A stretch of DNA of 64,000 bases, taken from positions 4,402,001-4,466,000 of the forward strand of contig CM034547.1 of NCBI GenBank assembly GCA_020055645.1, in the 5' to 3' direction. Both the position numbers and the translations under genes were made by a program. The notes under the pieces were generated by a model that did not search any database, was not told the DNA's origin, and was given only the letters and a program-made list of their open reading frames with translations. This document shows positions 38,811 through 51,845 of the stretch, one piece after another (position 1 is the first letter of the stretch; each line of letters starts with the position of its first letter). This DNA is from Tomocerus qinae (taxonomy: Eukaryota; Arthropoda; Collembola; Entomobryomorpha; Tomoceridae).

Positions 38811-40789
38811 ATGTGGGAAGCTTTACGGCTGTACAATTCAGTCCCCATGTTTCATTTGGGCCAGAGCATTATGAAAATACATGGCTCTCCACGGTTGAGT
38901 AGCCTGTCCTTCATCCTCAGCAATCAGACAGCTAATTTGTCGAGAAGATGTGCTAGTACGAGTACCCAATCATCCAGTGATAAGAAAAATTCTGCAGAGT
39001 CTAAACAAAATGCAGAAGTAGTGGCTGGGGATGTGCATTTCAAACTTTCCGAAGCCAATCATCCGCTGGGTAATGAAAATGTGAAGAAATTGACTCGTCA
39101 GTATTGGGATAATCCGATTCCTCATGCAATTTACAAAGATTCGGATTTGAAGGTGGACAAGACACATTACTCCCCAGGCAAGTTAACGGATCGTGTGGCC
39201 CTTTTCGCTGTCAAATGCATGCGAGGGGGATTCGACATTGCTTCCAGATATAAGGGGCCTGGAGGAGAAATGACAAAGCGAGATTGGCTCAATCGTTGTC
39301 TGTTTCTAGAGACCGTGGCAGGTGCGTCTTTTCTATTTGTAAAAGTAAACTTATTTATTTACTTCATTTTTATTTTAATCCTTAAAGAAAATTTTACTCA
39401 CAAAATTTTTATTAATCTTTTGTGCTTTTGTCGTGTTCGTTTTTCTGTGATTGGCTGAATGAAAGTGCAGAATAACTCAAGGATGGATTTAAGATATTTC
39501 GTTCAAAATTTTTATATGTATGGTGTTATTGGTGGGATCCTATAGCATTCAGAGCCCCAGTTTGAAACTATTATAGCTTCCATCTGATCATGGATCTCGA
39601 AGTAATTTTAAAGTATTTAGTAAACTTATACTTTGAACGAACTTTTGATTTAGCTTATCTATTCAATCTATTGTTCATCTTTATTTCATCCTTCGCATGT
39701 AATATGAATGCACTTCTACAGGTTTAATTTTAATTTAACATTCTAATTTCATCTTGATATATTGAACAAGGAAAAAAGGACCTTTTTTGCCTTTTTTATA
39801 AAAAAGGTAGGAGTAAGATTTTTAAAAGGCAGTCCTTTTTTGCTTTTTACCTTTTTAGATGTAGCAGCTTGCCTCATTTACTTCCACATGTAAATAAGGA
39901 CTGCTTTTTTAGAAAAAGTAGTAATTTTTACCTTTTTTGTAAAAAAAGGAGTTTGTCTTTTATGTTCCCTGATTTTTTTGAAGAATGGCTGTGAATTATA
40001 AATGTAATAATTAAAGCAAATTATGTAAATGAAAGAAAAGCCATGAATGTTTTTCATTTGGTTGGTAATATTTTATTTATTTATTTCTGAGAAATGTTTC
40101 AAATGCCACGTTTACTACAATATTATTATTTTACAAAAATTACTATTTTGCAATTTACAATAATATTCTCCTTTAGATCAGTGAATCCCACATTTATTAT
40201 TAATTTTAGCCTTAATTCATACTTAAAATGACACCGTAAAAATATTTGTATTTTTTCGACAGGTGTGCCTGGGATGGTTGCTGGAATGTGTCGTCATTTG
40301 AAGTCTCTGCGTTCGATGCAACGAGATTATGGGTGGATCCATACTCTGCTGGAGGAGGCCGAGAACGAGAGGATGCACCTTTTGATATTTATGAAAATGA
40401 AAGATCCCGGTCTGATGTTTAGAATGATGGTAATCGGAGCCCAGGGAGTCTTCTTCAATATGTTTTTCCTAACGTACTTGGTTGCCCCTAAGGTCTGTCA
40501 CAGATTTGTCGGCTATTTGGAAGAGGAAGCTGTGAAAACCTACAGTGGGCTCTTAGAGGATTTGGATGGGCCGGAGCATTTGCAGCGTTGGCGAGATGAG
40601 CCCGCCCATCAAATCGCGATTAATTATTACAAGCTGAATGCTGATGCTACGGTCAAAGACGTTATCAAATGTGTCAGAGCTGATGAAGCACACCATAGAG
40701 ATGTTAATCACACGTTTGCGGACTTGGACTATGAACTAGATCCAAATCCTTTCCTACAAAAACGCTTAAAGGAATCCAAAAAGCCTTAA
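38811..40789 (+). CDS. AOX: Mitochondrial alternative oxidase
   Basis: AOX is a di-iron ubiquinol oxidase of the inner mitochondrial membrane. It passes electrons from ubiquinol directly to oxygen, bypassing complexes III and IV without pumping protons. Two exons, 38811-39321 and 40263-40789, join in phase to 345 aa. The N-terminus is rich in Ser, Arg and Lys and fits a mitochondrial targeting peptide. The iron-binding motifs are all present: LETVAG (Glu167), NERMHL (Glu206, His209), LEEEA (257-259) and RADEAHH (Glu312, His315). The end carries an NPF motif, as in other animal AOX. Nothing is truncated, so the enzyme should be functional. The 0.94-kb intron holds a MITE (39767-39971). A likely poly(A) signal AATAAA is at 41242-41247. 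The giant repeat gene lies upstream on the other strand. Confidence 0.96.
39767..39971. mobile_element. Palindromic MITE family 1, copy 1 (AOX intron)
   Basis: About 205 bp, almost wholly self-complementary, with alternating runs such as AAAAAGG and CCTTTTTT. It ends TGTTCCCTG, the complement of the CAGGGAACA end of the best copy (60209-60412). The left end is decayed (CAAGGAAAAAAGG), and no clean target duplication remains. Confidence 0.7.
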
Positions 40790-42417
40790 CGGGAATTAAA
40801 GTCATATATTCCTATACGCATTCACAACATAGATTTTTTGGAGAGTTAGTGTCACAATGTACTTGTATTAGTTAAATTGAAGGTGGTATACTTATTATAA
40901 TAGCATCTGATGCAAATATATATAAACCGTACGGGTTGTGCCAGTATTCGCTACTTTTGCCTTGATATAATGCATTTTCTTATGTATCTACTTACGTTAT
41001 TCATGGTTCTCGTCTACTTAAATTGCAAGAATATGAACATCCCATTCTGCTCTTTCTTATCCCACATTTTGTCTTTGTCCTATACTTATTTTTGGTGATA
41101 GCAACGATATTATTTTATTACCTGTAAATTACAGCACCTGTGTGTACGTCATACGCCTGTTTCCTAATTTATCTACCTACGCAAGCATTTTCCTAATATT
41201 GTTGCATATTAATATAATTTTTGACTAAAATGTGAATATTGAATAAAATATTAGCACACGTGTTGTATATGATATGGGACAAGCAATAGACACGAAAGCG
41301 GGGATTCTATTCTATGTAAAATATATAAAAACGTCATTGTATTTCTACACTCTGTATAATCCACTTCTACAACATAACCAGGGAACAAAAAGGAACTCCT
41401 TTTATACAAAAAAGGTAAAAATTACTATTTTTTCTAAAAAAGCAGTCCATTTACCTTATTTACATATAAAGTGGAAGTAAATGGGGCAAAAAGAACTGCT
41501 TTTTAAAAATTTTACTCCTACCTTTTTTTATAAAAATGGCAAAAAAGGTGCTTTTTTGCTCCCTGAACACCGCAATCGAATTTTAGTATTTAAGTACGTG
41601 ACATAATTTTGTCATTAGTATAGTAGAAATTCGGAATTTTATGAATGTTTTATGTATCAATAAAATTGGCTTGATTTGTTTGGCTTATTTGAAAAACTTA
41701 AAGTTTTGAGTTCATAAAACACCTTTTTTAAAATATAAAATGATTAACATGATTAACCTTGCTGCAAATTCTGTAGACTATAGACTGGTGTAGGTACATA
41801 GATTGAGATGCCCCGGTATGAAAATTTGTATATCGGAGTCAACTCTATCGTTGAATTGCTAATTGTTAGGATGAAGGAGGAATCAAAGTCATTCTTATTC
41901 CTTTCTCTCCAGCTAATACTTTCCATTATAGTTCAACTGTCCGACAAAACTTTAATCTCATTCTGAGAGAGCAAAAAATTACTCTGCATACACACATAAA
42001 TTATATAGTTTGTTGATCGTATAGAATGTACTATTGCGAATTCTCTATCCAATCTCCTTCGCATCCATTTACACATTACTATTGACAGACTGACGATTCA
42101 CAAATATTTCGCACCACAAAAGTATATCCTCCTATTCCACTGTATTTATTCCTCAACTCAACGTATGTAAATAATGATAAAGTAGTTAGTGTATAAGAAC
42201 CGTGAAACTTGTAATCACACTTCGCATTCTGATTCCCTACGTACTTCTCATATCTGTGAACTTTATGTAATTTACTCTGCTGTCAATTTTTCTGACCTAT
42301 CGAAGCGATAACATATATTATATTATAATATCTGTATTAGCAGGCAGTTAACTAAATAATTAAGTTTGTGTCATTGTGTCGTTGTAGTGCTAAGTGTCAC
42401 TTGAGTGAGCTTTCAAA
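40790..42417. other. AOX 3' UTR and intergenic stretch
   Basis: Holds the probable AOX 3' UTR, one palindromic MITE (41379-41565) and the upstream region of the P450 gene. No further gene is seen. Confidence 0.5.
41379..41565. mobile_element. Palindromic MITE family 1, copy 2
   Basis: Begins CAGGGAACAAAAAGGA and ends GCTCCCTG. The interior matches the other copies (GGTAAAAATTACTA, GTGGAAGTAAATG, AACTGCTTTTTAAAAA). Flanks AACATAAC and AACACCGC keep only the first half of an 8-bp duplication. It lies 590 bp downstream of the AOX stop. Confidence 0.8.
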
Positions 42418-45400
42418 ATGATCTTAGAAATTTTAATTTTGATATTTACTCTTGGAATTCTGTTTTACGCCAATTCAAGGAAGCCCAAGAATTTTCCTCC
42501 AGGTGTGTACAAAGTCCATTCACTCTCACTTTTTTCTGTCTAAACATTATAACCTTACTAGACCATCAACATTTCCAAACTATTTTCAAATCTTTTAATT
42601 CAACATTTACTATTAAACTTAGCCATGGGTATGCACATTTTAGTTAGACTTATATTATGCAGAATAGAATTAGAATCATCTATGACCTGCGGCTGTAATT
42701 TCGGTTGTTCTGATCTCTCTACGTACACTTTTCATTGTTACTATGCATTTGCAGTCCAAAACTGAGTAATATACTTGACAATGACCTTGAAATCCCTGCA
42801 GCATGTGTTTCTCTGTCACTAGATTCAAGTCAAGTGGATGTATGTTCGCGTGCACAATAGTACATTTTTATGCTCTCTTTGGGTTATTACTTTTTCTGCA
42901 CAAAAATTAGAGTTTAATTGTAATTAGTATTATGTATCATCTCTAAGTATGAAATGTTTTGTTGTTAAGCATCCATGTTTATATATATGCATGCATGTAT
43001 GCATATATTATGTATATTTCGACAAGCTAGATCTCAAAAATTTAATATTTGCATAATAATACATTATTATGTCAATTTGCATACTAAAAACAATACTTAG
43101 TTCACTCACACTTTCAGAATCTATTTCCAGTTTTAGCAATAGACGGCGTAAAGTATTTCAAAATAGGTGTTGCTAGTTGTTATTTCTCCGGCGTTCCTTG
43201 TCACGGCTGCTGACTAGTGACTACTGATGAATAATATATGCAATATATGCAATGATGGTGTAATAAGGAATACACTTAGACCTCATTGAGATAAAGCTCC
43301 GAAGAGATGGTGTCATAGAGAGAGAGAGAGAGAGAGAGAGTACAAGGAATGGGGCAAAGGCTACCAGGGAGAAGACTGAACAACTTCGGAGGGAGGGACA
43401 AGCAGTATATTTTATAGATATGCAAATAGCTGAAGGATGAGCCTAAGATTCCTCAACTTGTTTCTTGTACTATAGGACCATCCCGTCTACCGATCATCGG
43501 AAACCTTCATCAATTATCGTCTGAACCGCATAAAAGTTTCATGAAATTGGGCAAAAAGTATGGAAACGTGTTTTCAGTGTATTTTGGAAGCTTTCCGTAA
43601 GTATTTCAAATATATAGTTTGTCATAATTAATACGAGCAGTGCCAAAATATATCAAACGCAGTATATTAACCATAAAAATAATTCAAAAATACTGGAATA
43701 ATCAAAATCCATTTTACGATATTATATATTTAGTGCTGTGATCCTGAATGATGATAAAGCAATAAAAGAAGGCTTCTCAGAGGCAGCATTTAGTGCAAGG
43801 TTTACATTTAAATAAATAAATATGTTTTCTACAACTAGTTTACTAATTTTTAGCAAAAGATGCATAGGATTTAGGAAACTAATTTACGATTTGAACGGCT
43901 AGACCTCCACTAGCGCCATTCTTGGAGCGAAGCGGCGGGCAGGCGAGAGGAGTCATTTTCACTTCCGGTGACCATTGGCAAGACCAACGACGGTTTGTCT
44001 TGAAGAATCTTAGAGATTTTGGTTTCGGAAAAAAGACCATGGAAGACCTTGTGAAAGTAAATGAATTTGATATTAATTGCTGACAAGACGCATATACTTT
44101 CCCCAATTCACTTTTTCTATATGCTTCAAACGAAACTTTTACCAGTACTTACCAAACATTTCGTCCACTAGACATAACCATTTTGTCCGGATGAAATTGA
44201 TTTTATCCGGATATAATCAGTTTTTCCTGTGGACAAAAACCATTTTATCCAATTTGTCCACACCTCCCTATCCGGACACCGCAACCCTGACCAAAACAAA
44301 ATTTGTTCGGTGAATGATTTTCAAAAATATCTTTTAAATTGATACTATTTGATTGTTTTCAGGTTGAAATAATTGACCTCATCGAAAGTTTTAAGAAAGA
44401 TGTGGGGAAGCCAATGAAAACTTCTAATCGTTTTAATGCAGCCGTTCTTAATGGATTGTGGTCTATTGTCACTGGAACGAGATATTCTCAGGACGATCCT
44501 CGTCTTCTAGATCTCATAAAACGATTTACTTCGTATGCTAGTTATTCGTTTATTAAATCCTATTTAAATTGTGACAAAACTGACTTAAATAAATGGAATC
44601 ACTGCACATTTTTTGCTTGCATTGCAGGAGAATTTCGCAATCAAAGGCGGTTGGAGCCCTACTATTTTTCCCGTGGGTATTTAAACTTCGCAAAACGTTT
44701 CCCCGGATTTTTGGAGCTTCTGCAATAAGTGCCTCAGAGTTGATGGAAAAGTCTACTGGATTCATGAAAGCTACAATTGTGGAGCACAAAAATTCATACG
44801 ATCCCAACTCTCCTCCAAGGGATTTCATCGACGTCTATTTTCGAGAGATCTATAAAACCAAAAATGAAAATTCCAGTTTCTACGGCCAAGAAGGAGGTTA
44901 TTAATAAAATACTAGTACTTCGTTTTAAATGCGGCACGGAGTCAGTAAAAAAAGAATCTTTTTGTGTAGAAAAAAATTTAGTCATCGTCTTGCTGGATTT
45001 GTTCCTTGCGGGAGCTGAGACTACGAGTACAAGTCTAACTTGGGCTTTTCTTCTTATGGCTCTTAATCCTGAAGTTCAAGAAAAACTTTTCAAAGAAATC
45101 AAAAATGTAATTGGAATGTCCAGAATGCCTTCTTTACAGGACAGACCAATGTTGGTATAAAATATTATTAAATAGTAAATACATATTTCAAGCATCACGA
45201 ATTGTCCAATTTCCAAAATAACCTTATTATTAGCTGAAAATATCCCAGAAACGAAAAAGTTTTCATTTTTTTACGTTTTCTCCTTACTTGTCAATTTTTT
45301 AACAATTAAATTGCAAATTTCTAGAACAAAATTGCTAATTATTTGTAGCAAATAAAAGTTTTCTTATTTATTACTGTAAATAAACATGTTAATTTAATAA

Positions 45401-45870
45401 TTTTAAGGATGCCGTACACGGAGGCGGTGATAGCAGAAGTTCAGCGCTTTTCTGCGATGGTTCCACTAGGAGTTTTCCACTACGCATCGGAGGATTTGCT
45501 ATTCCGTGGCTACACGATACCGAAGGGGACGCTTGTGATTTCAAACTTATACAATGCTCTGCGAGATCCTAAAATATGGGGAGACGCAGATGCTTTCCGT
45601 CCCGAGAGATTTCTGTCCGACGACGGAACGAAAGTTGTCAAGCACGAAGCCCTCATTCCTTTCTCCATTGGCAAGAGAGTGTGTCTGGGGGAAACGCTCG
45701 CCAGAGATGAACTCTTCCTCTTCACCAGTAGTTTGTTTCAACGTTTCCGTGTTAGTACTGACCCCAACGGCGTTCCTCCTAAAATCGAGTACTTTACTGC
45801 CGCTATTCTCATTCCCAAACCCCATGATCTAGTCTTATATGACAGATACGAAGAGGTCAGTGCCGCCTGA
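42418..45870 (+). CDS. Cytochrome P450 monooxygenase, CYP2-like
   Basis: Eight exons join in phase: 42418-42502, 43476-43596, 43734-43799, 43903-44056, 44363-44532, 44628-44896, 44946-45150, 45408-45870, giving 510 aa. The product is an ER membrane-anchored heme-thiolate oxygenase. It has a hydrophobic N-terminal anchor followed by the proline hinge NFPPGPSRLP. The oxygen-binding I-helix AGAETT is at 310-315, the K-helix EVQR at 367-370, the meander FRPERF follows, and the heme loop [10 protein letters not shown] has the ligand Cys at about 449. All key residues are present, so it should be active. The hinge and multi-exon structure suggest the CYP2 clan, whose arthropod members act in hormone or xenobiotic metabolism; the substrate cannot be told. 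The donor of exon 7 is set at GTTGGT (45151) because it alone keeps frame and yields the usual DRPMMPYTEA. Intron 1 is long (0.97 kb) and holds an (AG)12 microsatellite. Confidence 0.94.
43317..43340 (+). repeat. (AG)12 microsatellite in P450 intron 1
   Basis: Twenty-four bases of uninterrupted AG dinucleotides. A likely length-polymorphic locus. Confidence 0.95.
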
Positions 45871-46700
45871 ATTGTCATTCCGTCAAATGACTCCTACTAA
45901 AAATTATGTATTGACAGACCCCGGTAAAAGGTTTTAAAACGCGTTTCAATGTTTTAATTCAATCGGTAATGTTCACTTACGACGTTACTGCACAGAGACC
46001 TTTTTGCCTTTTTTATAAAAGATAATATAAGTAAGGTTTTTAAAAAAGTAGTCCTTTTTTACCTTTTTCATTTTTGATGCATCAATTTACCACATTTACA
46101 TTAATTTACATGTAATGAAAGTTAAAAAGGACTAGTTTTTTAAAAAAGAGGAAAATAAAAAAAGCAAATTTTTTGTTCCCTGTTACTTTGTGTAAAATGA
46201 AATTCTAATTGAAGTGAAAAAAATTAAACAAGTTTACCAATCTTGACCCAAATTATTTCAGTTTATGTCGAAGTTATATTGAAGAATCATATGGCTCTGA
46301 AATTTCCTAAGCACTACCTCAAATAAGTGCAATCTGCAATGCTAAATGTACATAGAGTAGGTATTTGTATTCATAAATTCCACTTTGTTAAAATCATAGG
46401 GGATTCATGTAATAAATTGTATACAATACAATATACAATAATAGTTAGAAATAAAACAAATTTTTATTAATGATTTATTTTGCATATAATTCAAATATAC
46501 AATTTTCATGCATTTTTGTTATTTTTCTTAACACCAATAGATATAAATAAAAAATGTAAAGTGTAATTAAAATTAATTAATTAAATTAATAGGGATACAA
46601 GCTTAATTATTAAGCTTCCAGAAACAGAAGTCGATAATCATTTTAAATTAAAATCAAGTGTAGCAAGATCAAGCAAATCGCTGGCATTATCTTTATTAAA
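45871..46700. other. Gap between convergent P450 and cathepsin B genes
   Basis: The two genes are transcribed towards each other, so this AT-rich gap holds both 3' UTRs and one palindromic MITE. A minus-strand AATAAA lies directly after the cathepsin stop (about 46697-46691). No other gene is seen. Confidence 0.5.
45993..46182. mobile_element. Palindromic MITE family 1, copy 3
   Basis: Starts CAGAGACCTTTTTGCC and ends TTTGTTCCCTG, with the same poly-A/poly-T palindromic interior as the other copies. Flanks TTACTGCA and TTACTTTG share their first five bases. It is the most decayed of the four copies. Confidence 0.65.
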
Positions 46701-48281
46701 TCAAACTTTTGGTAATCCAGCAACAATGTGTCCTTCAATTCCGCATTCGTTGCTTCCTCTTTTGATTTTAAAATATCCATTGTCTCCCCAATCTGAATTC
46801 CAAGAATTGGCCACCAACCAATACGGATTTCCATTTTCTTCACCCCATCCTAATATTTTTATGGCGTGTCCGCCCAAATATGATCCAGTCACATGATGAT
46901 ACACTCCTGTAGAGTCAATAAGAAGAAAATTATTATAGCAATTATTCTAAAGTTAGTCCTAATTCTACAGTAAAACTCTCACCGGACTTGTAGAGGGGGA
47001 AATCGGAGTAAACGTACAAAGCAGCCTGTACGGGACCATTTGTCATTATTTCGGCCTGAATTTGGGCAGGTTTTTTAGAGATGGAATATGCCTTTCGTCC
47101 ATAGTGCAAATCTTGTTTGTAGTTTACATCGTAAGAATTTTCGCACATCTTTATACACTTTGGCGTCTTTCCACCTTCAGTGCAGTTAGGACGAGGGCCC
47201 TCAATGTGATGCTCACAAGGAGCGATTTGGTAAGGCTGACATCCCTGAAATCAAATTATCTATCGTTAAAAATAACACGTTTTGTCATTTAGGAAGAACC
47301 TATGTGCAATGCGACCTGGAATGGTAAATTAAAGAGTAAATTAGGTTTTGAGTCTCACTTCCTTTTCAATTCACGTGCAAATGAACAGTCATAAATAAAA
47401 CATTACCGTTGTCCCAGATGAGAGAATTTGGAATTTTAGACAGAATAAGTAAAACTGAATGGTCCTCTTTCCGCGTGAAGGGAAAGTGACACTCAAAACC
47501 TGGCTTAACAAATAATATTAATATCAAAAATGTTACCGCTGAAGAGTTATATGGCCCTCCTGAAACAAGACCGATATAAACATAATACTCCCAGGCAGCT
47601 CTTGGAAATCCCCCGTTGCATCCAAATCCACACTCCCAGCAGCAGGAGACCAAATTCTCAGCTGAAAACCGAAACTGGCTTTTTCCTTGTTGGGCAATGC
47701 AATATCGATCTGTCATGACTTCGGCGGCTGAAATGGCCTTTAGCATTCAAAATTCAATGCAATCTGATTAACTTACTGATAAATATCTCTAACGTAAATA
47801 CTTGACTTAATTAAAGCATACCCAACATGATCCACAAGAACCTTGATCTCTGATTTCTCCAATGGATGTACAAGACGGCCACTTGGTTCTGGAATCGAAT
47901 TCTTTCGGTATTTGCAGACCAGTCAATTTATGATTTCTTTCAGGAAGTCGATTTTTTTCAGGTTCTGGAAGAACACCGCAAAGTTTTCGTATGTAGTTTT
48001 CGTCAAGTTCGGGGTGAAAATTTTGACCTGCCTTTTACAAAAATAAATGTTTGTATCCATCTAAAAATAAAGTACTATATTTTAAATTGTAAAAACAAGT
48101 TCTATTTATTTCTTACTGTCCAATTTGACTGAATTCTATTGATATGCTGAATCATTTGCCTAGAATGCGTTGAATGCAATCCAGTAAAAAACATTTTACC
48201 CCTTCGACTTGGCGTTGCTTTTAACGGAAATTCAACGGCCAGGATAAAAATTAATAACACGGCACTTTTAAACGTGAACAT
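46701..48281 (-). CDS. Cathepsin B-like cysteine protease
   Basis: Five exons on the minus strand: 48281-48117, 48031-47822, 47737-47537, 47244-46983, 46906-46701. They total 1044 nt (347 aa) and all phases agree. The protein has a signal peptide, then the propeptide with the cathepsin B-type WTAGQNF motif, then the mature papain-fold enzyme. The oxyanion Gln and catalytic Cys are in QGSCGSCW (Gln118, Cys124), the His in [12 protein letters not shown] (His293), and the Asn in NSWNSDWG (Asn313). The occluding loop with its His pair (CEHH, 202-205), which gives cathepsin B its dipeptidyl-carboxypeptidase activity, is present. It should be an active lysosomal or gut digestive protease. Exon 2 begins at GCAGGTC (48031) rather than four bases later, because only that choice keeps frame. 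Confidence 0.96.
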
Positions 48282-49406
48282 TTCTCTACCTTTTCGTTCT
48301 TTAAGGGTATAATAACTGACATATAAATGTCAGCAAGGCAATTTTTTCACTAAAGACTGACCAAAGTTACAATTTAGACGTTGGTGTACTTTTTTTAATT
48401 TTAGCTTATGTACAGTTCATTTGAGTTCATTATACTATACACACAGATAATGAATATATATGATCTGTCTACATAATATTATCTATTGGTTGAATTTGGT
48501 TGTGTGAGTTATCCCTCTTCTCTGCTGTACAAGTTGATTGAGCTGATTCATGCTAGTAAACAACTTTTTGTGCTTCAGCTGATTGAAGTAGAAACTCCAG
48601 AATTAATACGCAGAAGGGAGAATACAGGATATACTGACAACTGAGTCACCGAACCATAATAATAATAGAGCCGATATTATACCAGCTACTCTTTTAGGGC
48701 TTCAAGCTATATTCTCCATTTATTAACAAATGCAATTTTATGTAAGGTAACTACGATGCAGTGGATGATATCGATTTGTATAAGTATGTACTTAATATCA
48801 AAAGAACTCCTACAGAACAAACATCTTATGAACTCTATCCGGAAATAGAAATGACTGATGTATGGAGAGGATAAAGATAGGGAGCATTATCATGAGGGAC
48901 TACAAATTTTCATGAAGAGATACAATCGAAAAGACCATACAAAATAACATTAACTTGTAGCCGAAACAGCCGAGTTCTACAATGGATTTATTATTGGATT
49001 AGAAATCGGCTATAAGCTAATTTCTTCTTTACAAATGGAATATTTCAAATGGAGTCGTTTCGGCTTTGTACCACGTTGTCGAATTCAATATTATTTGCTT
49101 TTGTATTTCTGCCTCTCCTTTCGAATTTTAAGGTTATTGACATTATTATACACATCAATAAAGAATTGACATTTCCTGGGAATCTCAGCATCACTAAAAT
49201 GTTACTACAAGTTACAAGGATGACAATATCTAAAATGCACTGTTAGTCAGTTGAATACATTTTTTATTTTTGGTTACAATACAATTGATGATTAACAAAT
49301 TCTGTTTCATCTGCAAAACGCAAGAAAGTAAGCCTTTTCAAAATTTTAATCTTTTGACACTTGAAGAAGATATAATTAAAGTGAAATATGGTGTAAATAG
49401 GTTAAC
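48282..49406. other. Intergenic between cathepsin B and a GR gene
   Basis: Contains the cathepsin B upstream region and the GR 3' UTR (minus-strand AATAAA near 49268-49263). A 65-codon plus-strand frame at 49049 with a hydrophobic N-terminus has no supporting downstream exon and is not called. Confidence 0.45.
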
Positions 49407-51845
49407 TTAAGAAGTTGTCCCAGTTGCTTGTAGCAAAACAATTTCGAAGACCATAATAACGCTGAAAAAGCTGAGTATGAAAGGTGTAGTAATGAAGAAG
49501 CATGAAAAACCATGAAATCCCGAAAATTTTCCGCTTTGTATGCTTCGCTCTGCTCTTTCCACCTAAAAACAAAAAATAGACTTAATTATTTAGATTTACA
49601 CATTTTCCTTATTTTAGCTAATAGCTATAAGTATACTGCCAAACAAATTGTATAGAGAGTATAGATAGCTGATGAGTAGGGACTCTAGGGACTAAGAGTT
49701 TTATTCATTTTTAATGAGTGGATACAGTGGGAGGGATTTCTTATGAATGATCCCCCGAAAATCGAGTTTATGCAAACCCCATCTTTGATATTTTCTGAGA
49801 TAATTAAATATTTCATAGATTTCCTTGCCTCAATTGAGTAGCAATTCTGGGGACATTTCCGATAGATTTCCAGTATGCTTACAGCATTATATTGCATTCT
49901 GGCTGCATAAACAACACCAAACAAAACTCTTGTTGTAATGTGAATTATTGACCAGACCGCATAAAGTGCTGCTCCGAAGCTGTTACTTCCAGCAGGGGTC
50001 AAGCTAATATGCAACTGAAATCGCAATCCAAATACATTAGAGTATCAACTGCCACAAGTCTTAAAAACTATCTGAATCTAAGCTTACCTGCAGACAAGTG
50101 TAATACGAATTCACAGAAAACGCTAAGAATATCAATGGCGACATAAATTTGGCGAAGTCGTCAAACAGTCCACATAACTTTTCATGGTCATGTACTAAAT
50201 TATTCCAGAATAGCGGATCTAAATAATAAAATCCATGTGAATTTATGTTTCTACAAAAAATTAAATTCAACAAGTAATGAAGATTTACTGTGAATATCCC
50301 CTGAAGTACTAGCCCTTTGAGATCCGATTTCGACCAAAGAACGGAATTTGAAGTCAAAAGCGCGGGAAAATAGTGCAATAAAAATATCTGAATAATTCCA
50401 GGCATAAAGAACGAATTTGTGCCCTACAAAGACAAAAACTGCTAGGACGTGATTGTACCGAACCAGTTTTCCCCAGTATTTGTATCCACGATAGTAGCAT
50501 ACTTCTAAGGGGAACGCATCGCTCGAGATATTGAATTTGTGAGTCACAACTAAAATTTTAAGAAAAACATTCCGAATAATATGTTCACAACTTCGGCTAC
50601 CGGGAAAAGACCCATCTTCGAAATTGGAGAAAAAGTTAAAATACCTTCTGCTTCGTCGAACACTGGAAATGCCTTGAAATGCCAAACCAAATTTTCCAAG
50701 ACACAGGATGTAAATATTATTCCAGCAATGCGATTTATGTCTCGTTTTAGATTAATGTCCTCTATACTGTAGTTGAGTGAAAGACTATTCCAGGATTGGA
50801 GAAGTCCGATAAAGATTTTTGCATATCGAGTGAAATAGCAGTAGCTAAAATAAAAATTAAAAAATATTTTACATTTTCGCATTTTAAGTATTTGTGTAAG
50901 TAAAAATGGCAATTAAAAGAATATTTTGTACATGTGAAGCCCAACTAAATAAAAGAGGAACGGTGCCAAAGTCCAGGCGATATCACTAGGGTTCTTTTTG
51001 TCATTTAGACAAAAGAAAACTGCACAGACGCAGATGTTAATGGTGCACCATACAATCAAAACGTTGACAGCAACAAACGCCACGCTAAGTTTTCTGCAAT
51101 TTCGAAATATAGTCATATCATTACAATCTTATTTATTTTGACGAAGATATTACTAGAAAAGGTTCGATTTGTGGAAATGAGCATAAACTATAATCAAAGA
51201 CTGGGCTAGGATGAACTTTTAAGAGATAACAGTAATGATGATATTTAAATCTTATATTTTTATTCAGAATTTTATTTTACACATTAGCCAGCCAGTTGGC
51301 TATTTGACAGTAAAATGAGTGATGGCTATAATGACCAAATTGTTTTAAATAGTCTATAGCTGGCTAGTCAAACACTGCTTATAATATACTAGCTAAAACC
51401 TATATAGCACGCACAGTGTGCTAAAAACTATTAAAATAAATGAAGACTTTCTCATGTGTACAGTACAAAGACATACTGACATACAAATATACGGAATTAT
51501 TCAATGGGCATGCGTCCGTTTGCGTTTATACTACAGGCATGATAATTTATTTTTAAAATATAATCAACTTTTAATCACTATTTTAAATTAGTTGCACTAC
51601 AGATAAACTTTCTTAATGCCTAAATTGGAATTTTCCTGTAAGACAGTGTCAATTTTAAGCTTAAAATGAACATGAAATTAAAAAAAAATGTCACGAAACT
51701 TGACGTGCAGATAATTCACATCCTTTTGCCCCAATCCGCTGATTGAAATGACGCCGATGTAACGTCCAAAGAGTAAATACGATCGTAAACATCGGTAAAG
51801 ATCATCTTTCCGTTCTGTAAACGACTTCTCTCGTGGATACTCCAT
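49407..51845 (-). CDS. Gustatory receptor (insect GR family)
   Basis: Seven exons on the minus strand: 51845-51700, 51093-50932, 50844-50645, 50549-50289, 50218-50088, 50014-49883, 49562-49407. The sum is 1188 nt (395 aa, the usual GR length) and all phases agree. Like other insect GRs, it should be a seven-pass ligand-gated cation channel of chemosensory neurons. The N-terminus (SYLLFGRYIGVISISGLG) precedes TM1 in exon 2. The last exon gives the typical extracellular-loop and TM7 ending, with FFSVIMVFEIVLLQ in the place of the TYxxxxxQF signature; Thr-Tyr is replaced by Val-Phe and the final Phe by Ala. The exon 1 donor (GTTTCG, 51699) is weak but is the only one fitting the phase. The open frame continues past the exon 6 donor (GTAAGC) to 49685, so an alternative 3' exon is possible. 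Confidence 0.78.

Noticed and set aside
44150-44290. Degenerate TTTTGTCC/TATCCGGA motifs in P450 intron 4, ending GCAACCCTG like a hAT end
   Set aside because: No matching left terminus or target duplication could be found, so it is not called as an element.
49049-49246. 65-codon plus-strand frame with hydrophobic N-terminus
   Set aside because: No downstream exon, homology or conserved motif; AT-rich DNA often yields such frames.
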